From Chloranthus sessilifolius (taxonomy: Eukaryota; Streptophyta; Magnoliopsida; Chloranthales; Chloranthaceae), in assembly GCA_021018995.1 (NCBI GenBank), contig CM037588.1, positions 94,276,765 through 94,340,764 on the forward strand: a stretch of 64,000 bases of DNA. The letters are read 5' to 3'. Below are positions 55,887 to 64,000 of this stretch, piece by piece. Position numbers and translations under genes: made by a program. Position 1 is the stretch's first letter; each line of letters opens with the position of its first letter. The notes beneath the pieces were generated by a model, which was not told the DNA's origin, searched no databases, and worked only from the letters and a program-made list of their open reading frames with translations.

Positions 55887-58315
55887 TGTTGGTGCGTGCT
55901 TTTTTTGGGTTCCTCTCGGTTCCTGTTGAATAAGTGGCTTCCAATTCTGTCCTGTTGGACTCTAGTGATGCGGTGTAAGTGATATGGTGGAAATAAATAA
56001 CAATAGGAGGAATTTCCTAGGATGATTCCTAGTTAATTTGCAATTGCCAGCTGCAGATATTTATCGACGCTGCAACATGTCAATGATCACACGTTTAAGC
56101 GGGTGTGGGTTGCTTCTATACTGAATCATCCGCCTGCGAACGTCAGTAGTAGTGTCCTCTTTTAATCATATAGTTTCAGCTTTCTTTTTAGTTTCCCTTG
56201 TTGCAGTTATGGTCAATTTAAATCCTCTTTTTTGTTGTTAATTATGATTAGGTGAGCTTATTATGATGGGTTATTTTAGTGTCCTGATGCTATCAGGAGT
56301 CCAATCATTTTTAGTTTCTCGGTATTATTAGGAGTCCAATTAATATTGAAGTCCTGGTACTACTAAGAGTCCAATCAGTTCCAGTCTCCTACTAGTACTA
56401 GGAATGCATGTATATCAGTTCCAATAATTTTCCAATTAAATAAAAGAGTCCAACTATATCACAATTCTAGATAAAGCAGGTATGCTAATTTTATTGCAAT
56501 TCTAGATAAGCAGATGTATCAATTATATGGCAATCACAACTAAAGCATTTAAGGTCATCTTACTAGCATTCTAATTTGAAGAAAACAAAGACTAATTTTT
56601 TTGGATTTTTGATTGAAGTAATAAATCAATTAACTAAAATAGAAATAAATGATCGAGGCAACCAAATTAACTCTTTTTTTTAGAATCATAATCTACAAAT
56701 CAATTATAGTAAAAATCTAACTAATAATGAACAAATTAACTTTCCTAAATTCTGGTTGAGATAATAAATTGACCGAACTAGAAGACTAAATTGAATCAAA
56801 GCAAATAATGATGTGAAAGCCTATTTGATGCAATTAGCCAATTATATTGAAATAGAAAAAAATTACCTATAACTAACTAGTTAACCCTAAACTATCCAAA
56901 ACATAGGACGGTTGGGCCCGCTATGCTAAGGAGGATTGGCCTCGTTCTCGAGTACCCTCCGTAAGCTCCCGTGGGCAAATCGGATGGTTGAGATAAAAGA
57001 TAACTCGATAGTTAAATAATAAAAGGGGGATTTTTAGAATTGAATTCAAAATTATAATAAGAAATTAGATTGAGAAACTAAAGTTATGAACTGAAATTTA
57101 TATTTTTTTGGATTTTTGACAATATGAAAATATAGAATTAAATTATAGATTAAAATTTTAGGATTGAATTCCAATCCGAAATCAGAACAATCAGGCCATA
57201 TGATTAAGGACTGGTTCTGAACTCTGAGAGAGAAATTAATGATAGGACTATAGATTAAGATTTTAGAGTAGAATCAGAGCATAAGGTCAGTATATCGGAC
57301 TGTCAGATTAAGGACCGGTTCTAGAAACAGAGAACTAGAACCGGATATAGAGATTTTCGGTCCGAAGAAGGTGCTACAGTAAAAAAATTAGAAATAGAAT
57401 AGATTAATTAAACTGAGGGGAAATCCTAAATCTAAAGAAAAATTAAATTCTTACCTAGGGTCGGGGTCGTGGAGAGGAATCATCAAAAATTCGGGGGTTT
57501 GAATCTTGACGTCATGACTAATTTGCTCTATGGGCTTGTCCTCGGAGTTCTTTGCTTTTGAGGTCCTAAAAAAAGTTCCGTTCTCTCTCTCAAAATTGCC
57601 AGCCTCTCGTGTTGTGTGTGTTCAATTGAAAAAAAAATCTTTTATAGGTTTTCCTTCAATTACGCACCTATTTTAGGGCATTTAATTGAATTGCGTGCCA
57701 TTTTTATGGCGCTTAATCGCTTTGAGTCGGTCACCGACTTAGTGAGCGACCGATTGAATTACTCAGCGGGTTTCCTAATCCAAACGAAATTAGGACTAAT
57801 TACGTGCATGTTGGGACGTGCGTAATTCTATTAAGCGTGTTACCTGAAGTACTTAATCGAGGAAACGTAGGAGTCAATGGTAGGAGACTAGGTCGGGCAT
57901 AGGCCAATTGCGCGCTTGTGCTGTAGCACTCAATCCAATCGCGTGTCTATTTTCAGGCGCGTAATCGAGTCTCAAAATGGTCTATGAAAGGAAGTTTGGT
58001 CTGAAAGGGGACTGATCGCGTGCTTGTGGTTCTGTGCGAGATCGAATTATGCGCAGGTTTTCAGGCGCTTAATTCAGGGTTGTCCGGGTATGGTCTCAAG
58101 AATGGAATGCAATACTATTGTTTCAGTCTGCATCCCGACTATATACTATTGCTTAGTATATAGCCTCCCTACATTGGGATCTGAGCCACAAAGCTATTGT
58201 TTCAGCTTGTGTTCAGCCATGTACAGTTGCATGGTCCCATGTCGAATGTTAAAAAGGTCAAGGACTGACCAAATGAATTCGTGTACTCTGAGAGGGCAAA
58301 ATGAGGGTGTCTATA
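55887..58315 (-). repeat. 3' LTR of D2 (2429 bp)
   Basis: On the plus strand it runs TGTTGGTGCGTGC to GGTGTCTATA (family consensus CTACA). It contains the AT-rich repeat region (56440-56900), the family block TACCCTCCGTAAGCTCCC (56951), a minus-strand TATA box (57640-57650), the GCGC/AATT array (57655-58080) and about four hairpin-loop copies (58110-58240). The small open frames in it are not recognisable genes. Confidence 0.85.
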
Positions 58316-58327
58316 GATGCCCCTCTT
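58316..58327 (-). other. Polypurine tract of D2
   Basis: Minus-strand AAGAGGGGCATC next to the LTR. Confidence 0.75.
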
Positions 58328-60577
58328 CGGCGTGCTCTTGCGAAGTAAGAACGCGTCGAAGAAGTAGACACCCCTCTGTCGAGGTGCCTTCCCATTTCTT
58401 CGGAATTCACAAATGTGAATTGGTGATGCTAACATGACAAGCTTGGCTTTCTTATCTATCAGCACAAGCTAAAATAGAGCATTTGAAGGGCAAATGGTAG
58501 CTGTCGAAGGGCATATTCCGAGTCTGTGGGTGCATGGGGCATCCCGTCTCATGGCGCAAGCTAACAGAGGGATTTTACACAATCGAGGTACCGGGGCATC
58601 AATCAAATGTCCAAAACAAGGTCCAGGGACCGATAATAAAGAGATGAAATAATATGTAGTGTCGAAAGCTTTTTCAAGTCATGTTAGACCGGACGTGTCA
58701 TTGCTCACACCAATGCGCGTCAGGCATTCCGTTTCCAATAGACATTTGTAAGTATTGTTTGGCTTCCCAAGGGAATGGTTGATTTGGGCTGGTAATTGAG
58801 GTAAATTTTGTGAAGTGTGCTTAGTTGAATTCTGCGCAATGGCATATGTGCTCAATTCATCTTGAGTCATTTTAGGGTATGCGCTTGATTGTGAGTTCAG
58901 AGGGCTTCGAGATTTAATGGTCAAGGCTAAGTGTAGTTGGTTGTGGTATTTAAAGAAAGGTGCGTCGGGTCTGTGTATTTTATTTATTTTGTTAATTTTC
59001 TTTTTTTCTTTTTTTCTTTTGCTTTGCAAGTAAGAGAAGAAAGATTTTTGAAATAAAAGATTTTATAATGACTAAGGGGTTTTAAAGTTTTGGGGATTTT
59101 AACTTAAGATTAATTTGGTGGTAAAATGGCGAAAAACTTGGCTTCCGAGATGTCGCTGAGCAGATTCACTGGTACGGGATTTGTGGACCCGACCGTTCAT
59201 GTGGTTGTCAGAATGACACTTGGCATACCGGATACTCCATCTAACCTTCTCGACGAAAACTGATGATTGTCTCTTATGGGAGGACTACAATAATTTGCGA
59301 GTTGAGAGAGACGGGTTTTGAAAACATTTTGACTTAATCATAGATAATTATAATTTAGAAGAAATATCGAGTAATCTAAAAAGGGGTAGTACTTACCTGA
59401 GGGTGATACTTACCTGAATTGTGCGGTGAGACCTTGGGAGTATTGTAGCGGTGGTACTTTGGCAGTATTGTAGCGTCGCGATGGGGCGTGGTGGTTATCA
59501 TTGTAAAGCAATGTTCCGGGTGCAATGTCATGGTAGGGTACCCCGGGGTTTTTTTTTTTTTTTCGCTTGTTGCTGAAGCGGTGGTTGGCGGTTGTTGGCG
59601 TAATGTTACGATGGGGCCTTTGTGATTGTAGTGGTACCGTGATGGGACTTGAGAGGTATTGCTGGGATGTTCGCGCTGTAGCTTGGCAGTAGTGAAATGC
59701 GATGGGGCATGGGAGTAGTCTCACGTCTTCCTGCCTTTCAGTTGCAGTGGTGTCTAGTATGTTTGTGGCGGGCACTTTGAGAGGAGGCTCTTTGTTTCGG
59801 TGATGGGACTTGCTCGTTCTTTTTCCCTTTCTTCTTTTAGTGCGACCGGTGTTGTGAATGATTTTTTTTTATAGTGGTGTCCGCGATGGGAAGTGAGCTA
59901 AGCATTATGCTGGGTAGGGTGTTCGTGTGACAAGTGTGTCTAGTTTCTTTCTTTGGCAGATCTTGGGTTCTGGTGAGATTATGTTGTAGTTGCATTGTGA
60001 TTGACTTAGTTTTTGTTTGGTGTATTTGCATTTTTGGGAGATTTATTTTTGGCTTTTCGGAATGGGCCATGAGGGCATGGCTATAATTTTGCGATGGGAC
60101 GATAGCGAGTGACGGTCCCTTTTCAATCTGAATGGCTCATGAGGCTATGCAATGGGGCAAAGGAGACTCGCTCAAGAAGGGGTAAATTTTGAGCAAAATC
60201 AGGAATTAAGCGCCTGATATCAGCCATTTGATCTGATTGTGTGCTCGATTTTAGGTGTGCGATTCAGGGTATAAAGAAAGTGTTTACACGTGTGTAGGTT
60301 AACGTGTGATTGGATTACGTGCTCTAATACCTGCACGTGATTGGAGCATCACCCGGTCAGTGTACGGGTGATCTTTCAAATTGTGTGATAAAAGTGAGTC
60401 GTTTAATTAGATTGTACGGCTGGTGGGCAGCACGAAATCATAAGGTCGCGCTATCTGTGCGGGCGACAGTCGTATTGCGCTCCTGGTTAGGAGCGTGGGT
60501 TTTCAATTGGGTGTGATGTTCCTAGCGTGTAATCCGATTAAACGCATGTTTTTAGATGTGCAATTAAGGTCGTACTC
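58328..60577. other. D2 3' internal region, non-coding
   Basis: Collinear with 35841-38153 of D1, including the AATTCACAAATGTGAATTGG palindrome (58400), the GATGGGAC cluster (59460-60170) and GCGC/AATT half-sites (60205-60570). The open frames here are not conserved with D1, so I call no gene. Confidence 0.6.
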
Positions 60578-61135
60578 TATATAAGCGAAGGAGTCTTCAT
60601 TTGCTTTTCATTCTCGGGTTTAGTTTCGAGTCTTGACTTTTCTGAGTGTTCCAGCGTCCTGAGATTCGTGTTTTTGCAATATTGAGTGATCTAACTGTTA
60701 GATTGGGATGACATTTCTTCCTATATTAGTCATTTCACGTGATCTTCGTCCTGATGTGATGCCCGGGGGAGACTTTTTTTTCTGAGAATGGGCAGTATTG
60801 GGAATGAGGGCGCTGGTCTTCACACCATTCCTTTTTAGGGAGCAGTGAAGGCAGCATTGATGGGGCGGCGACGGAGAAAGTGAAGATGGCGGGGAGAGGA
60901 GGTGTTGTAAATGGAGGGATGTATTACCCAACCAATCCTTTCGTCTCTTCTACGGGTGGCTAGTTTAAGTTCTCCAAGTCTAGTGCCAACATTTCTGAAG
61001 CCTCCGATTGGATGTTTTGCTCCTCGTTTTGGCTCATCGTAATTTTGGTTTTCGTTTTGAGTTGTATGTTAGATTTTAGGTTTTCGTTTTGGGTTTTATG
61101 TTAGATTTTAGGATTTCATTTTGGGTTGTAATTCA

Positions 61136-61149
61136 GGAGGTATGCCTCC
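61136..61149 (+). terminator. TATG-loop hairpin, D2 first copy
   Basis: GGAGG-TATG-CCTCC, equivalent to 38637-38654 in D1. Confidence 0.55.
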
Positions 61150-61223
61150 GGTGAAACTTGTAAAACTTTAAATTATAAATAAAGGGGCATTTTTTTATTG
61201 TATATATTTTCACTGTATATTCA

Positions 61224-61237
61224 GAGGGTATGCCCTC
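61224..61237 (+). terminator. TATG-loop hairpin, D2 second copy
   Basis: GAGGG-TATG-CCCTC, identical to 39551-39564 in D1, followed by a TTGTAATTG tail. Confidence 0.55.
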
Positions 61238-61739
61238 GGTGTGTGTTGTAATTGTTTTATTGATTTATAAAGTGGTTGTGTTCTCTATATCTTTTGTCTT
61301 GTTTTGGTTCGACTTTCTCGGTATTGTGTTTGACTCATGTGATGCTTATTTATTTGGGTTTAGTTTACTTTAGATTTATTAAATTCAGGAAGCACCAGGG
61401 GTAGTTTCCCTTTTTTTTTTTTTAGCTTTAGCTTAAGGGATATAGAGGCGATGGGGGGCGTCTGCTTTTTTTGTTGTATATAGTTTTTGTTAGAATGTAT
61501 GGAAGATGGTGGCTACCTTTCTTTTTGGTATAATTGATGAATGTGCAGGAGAGGGCATTTTTTTATCGTTCGGTCTGAGTTTTGGAGTGCTCTCTTTTCC
61601 TTCAGGGCGTGTGTCTCTTTAAGTTAGAAGTGTTTTGGTGGTTTCACCAAGGGTGTAATTCGGGTTGATAACAAATGTTAGGAATGCCCTAATTTTAGGT
61701 TTTGGCTTGATGTCTTGGATGTGAAAATTTTGTTTATGG

Positions 61740-62096
61740 GAAAATTACGCGCTTATCCCTGGACATTTAATCTAATTACACGCCAAAATTTGAGTGCGCA
61801 TTTCGGAAGGATGAAGAGTTATTACGCGCTAGTTCATAGGTGTTTAATTCATGCATTTAAACCTATGCGTAGGATCAACACGACCGCTGGCAATCCCGCA
61901 TCAAGGTGTCGACGTTTGAGGTGATTACGCGCTCTTAGTAAAGCGCGTGATCAATCGTCGGATAGATGTGAGTGGGTGACAAACCATTTGCGTGCTCATC
62001 AGTGGGTGTTTGATCCGAATTAAGAGTTTTATGAGTGGCGTGTGATCTGATTGAGCACTTTATTTCAAGCGCGCAATTCGGGCGACTTATATAAAT
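61740..62096 (+). promoter_or_regulatory. Antisense promoter of the D2 PMD gene
   Basis: GCGC/AATT half-sites (61745-62080) then a TATA box (TATATAAAT, 62088-62096). Equivalent to 40050-40433 in D1. Confidence 0.5.
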
Positions 62097-62263
62097 TGTT
62101 CAGAACTTCTCATTTTTGTCGCGCGATCCGTTTTAGTCTTTGATTTTCTTATTTCCTAGTTTCTGTGTGCTCGTTTTTCATATTTTCACGATATCCTGTG
62201 ATCCGGTCATCTATTTTGGGTGCCGTTTCTTTCATTTTTTTTTAGTTTTTCAAGCTCTTTGTA

Positions 62264-64000
62264 TCAGAGGAGGGTGAGGGTGTTGGTGGGCTGGGGCTCA
62301 CTATTTCTGCGTTAGAGGGGATGTTGATGTGCGATGGAGGGGATGTTGATGTGCGATGGAGGTGAGAGTTCGGGGGCACAGGCTAGAGCCATTGCCATAA
62401 AGGCAGATATCAGGGAGATGGTCGCGGAGGGAGTCCCTGAGACCAGATGGTGGTCTGGGAGGAGGTACCCGAGGCTGAGCCAGGGGTAGTCAAGGAGGAG
62501 GGCGATAAAGTTGAGGGTGAGAAGGGTGAGGAGCAGCCAGGCGCTGAGCCTCGGGATCGTAGGCACTATCCACTGGAGGATTTCTTTGCCAGAGGCCGGG
62601 TAGGTCCTTGTAAGTAAGAGTTCTTCCATTTTCCTAGGCATTCAAGCTATGACATAGGCTCGTTAGGATCCATAAACCCTTATAATTTACGTCGAACCTG
62701 CATTGATTATGGGTCGTGTTTACTTGTGTATTATGAAGGCGTATACTATTTAGTTGTTCTTATCATGTTTTGTGTGTTAGTTGTAAGTTATTATTATGTG
62801 GTTTTGGCATATTTCATTTGCTATGAGCTCTAAATTTGTTTATCTTTCATCATAGGTATGCGTTAGTCTTACTGTCATTGTTTGTGTTTCATTCACTAGG
62901 AGCCCTCGCAGCTGGCTATTAGCACGACATGGACCGAGTCTCATATTTGGTACTGTGTCTTGCCGGAGTTTCAGCAGGAGCGGTAAGTGTCTTTCGGGTT
63001 TGGGATGATTTTGAAGTTGGAGCCTTTTCAGGTCGATCGGGGCTTGATCGCGATGATTATAGAGAGGTGGAGAGAGAGGCATCAGGCGCTTCTCTTTTCG
63101 GTCGGTATCATGGTGCCGACCCTTGAGGACTGGGTCTGCATTACTGGTCTTTGTTTTGAGGGTGAGCTGATCAGGGGCGGATGGCAGGGAGTTATCTAGA
63201 GGTATGTGAGGAGATCCTGGGTGTGCCTTATAGGTTGAGTGGATCGGGGCCAGGTGTTGTTCGGGTCACTTGGTTTTTTAATACGTTCGCAAGTGGGTTC
63301 ACCCCTCCGAGGTGTCATTTAGATGCAGGAGCACTTACAAGGCACATTGTGCGAGAGTGATGGGTCGGGAGCCCGTGACTGAGCCGGGGTTGGCTCCGGA
63401 TAGGGTACTCTAAGCATTCTTGATGCACTTCTTGGGCGCAGTACTTTTCTCTTCTTCGACTTAGGGATGCATCACTGGGTTATTTTTTATGATTCTGGGG
63501 GATTTAGACCAGGTCCCAACCTATGCGTCGGGTGCAGCTACGTTGGCGCATCTCTACGAGTAGTTTTACCGTCGGGGCCAAGGGATAGCGTCAATCAGAG
63601 GTTTCCTCCCATTTCTCCAGGTGAGTTTTAGTTAAATTGATATCGTGGTGACTTTTTTTCTTTTTTAACCTTTGGTCATAGTGACAATCTTAATGTTTGT
63701 TGCGTGTGGTCGTTGTTGTTATGTTATCATTTTCAGTTTTGGGCATACGATCATTTAGCTTTTCTGCGCCGAGGGGTCCTGTCGGAGATTTCGTTCACGT
63801 TCCCACGGATGTGCATGTGGAGGGAGGCATTGAGGGGTTGTCGCTAGTCGGCTGACCTTCAGACTGCACGAGGCCTATTCGAGGATATGCATGCAGGGCA
63901 GGTATGTATATGATGTTATATTTTTGTTTGGACTCCATCTGTTTATTTTTGGTGGCCCTTAGGCTTCGCTCATGGATTGATTTGTTCCTTTGGATTGGTG
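62264..64000 (+). pseudogene. PMD gene, antisense in D2, cut by the window end
   Basis: Collinear with the D1 PMD gene. Proposed exons: about 62264-62599 (ends RDRRHYPLEDFFARGR), 62900-63620 and 63737-63901, with GT/AG borders at the same places as in D1. Exon 2 carries LIAMIIERWRERHQALLFSV and LEDWVCITGLCFEG, then the LDQVPTYASGAATLAHLYE block. Exon 3 begins FWAYDHLAFL, where D1 has a stop for Trp. D2 has its own lesions, for example a stop in the SST*GCIT segment near 63464 and an in-frame stop after LAHLYE. The start codon region is degraded by a short duplication (GGGGATGTTGATGTGCGAT, 62318-62357). Both copies are pseudogenes with different damage. Confidence 0.7.

Larger units (their letters stand above)
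60578..61240 (+). pseudogene. Antisense unit 1 of D2
   Basis: TATA box CTCTATATAAG at 60578-60585, a leader matching 38160-38330, hairpin GGAGG-TATG-CCTCC (61136-61149), AATAAA (about 61178) and a second hairpin GAGGG-TATG-CCCTC (61224-61237). The two hairpins are 88 bp apart here but over 900 bp apart in D1. No long ORF. Confidence 0.5.
55887..64000 (-). mobile_element. D2: second family-D element, nested in the D1 5' LTR
   Basis: Its 3' LTR (55887-58315) is followed on the right by PPT and 3' internal sequence collinear with D1 (35829 to about 42240), including both antisense units and the start of a PMD gene. It continues past the window. The flank AGCAT (55882-55886) is the expected target duplication. 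It is diverged from D1 by many substitutions and indels, so the two copies come from different transposition events. Confidence 0.8.

Noticed and set aside
55346..58315. Tandem D1-D2 array sharing one middle LTR
   Set aside because: Two separate LTR inner ends (55346 and 55887) are present, so D2 sits inside the D1 LTR. A shared LTR would show only one.

Overview
This window is intergenic DNA from a land plant, almost certainly a flowering plant with a large repeat-rich genome. No host housekeeping gene, rRNA, tRNA or CRISPR array is visible. Nearly every base can be assigned to decayed Ty3/gypsy LTR retrotransposons inserted into one another. Lineages were assigned from protein motifs, tRNA primer-binding sites (PBS), polypurine tracts (PPT) and LTR ends.

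Layout: (1) 1-5697, minus strand, the 5' part of an Athila-like element (5' LTR 3628-5697, Asp-type PBS, gag, protease, start of RT). (2) 5698-9057, plus strand, the 3' end of a Tat/Ogre-like 'family D' element (3' LTR 7362-9057). Element 1 interrupts it, and it is itself inserted in the gag of (3). (3) 9058-11475, minus strand, element A (gag fragment, PBS, 5' LTR). (4) 11476-12470, an unassigned spacer ending in a CTTGAA hexamer array. (5) 12471-15716, plus strand, element B, same family as A but head-to-head with it. (6) A plus-strand family-D LTR (D0) starts at 15717, is broken by a whole Tekay/Del-like chromovirus (16272-31970, 2.9-kb LTRs, Met PBS), resumes at 31971-32983 and is broken again by D1. 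(7) 32984-55886, minus strand, D1, a very large Tat/Ogre-like element. (8) 55887-64000, minus strand, D2, a second family-D element inserted in the 5' LTR of D1 and cut by the window edge.

The most interesting content is in D1 and D2. Each carries, downstream of pol and on the opposite strand, an intron-containing plant mobile domain (PMD, aminotransferase-like) gene, now a pseudogene. It has its own TATA box, an upstream motif array like the one upstream of the LTR TATA box, and short TATG-loop hairpins near the apparent 3' ends. The family-D LTR also holds an array of hairpins with a conserved 10-nt loop and covarying stems.

Across four other LTR families I see the same design built from different sequences: a short motif, palindromic or nearly so, repeated at about 21 bp (two helical turns). 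The motifs are CGATAGG, CGACCGGTCG, CCGCGGCGAG and AGCGCGCTGT. This convergence is the strongest pattern-level observation here.

All coding regions contain stops or frameshifts, so the retroelements look non-autonomous and old. Coordinates of LTR ends were read by eye and should be good to a few bases.
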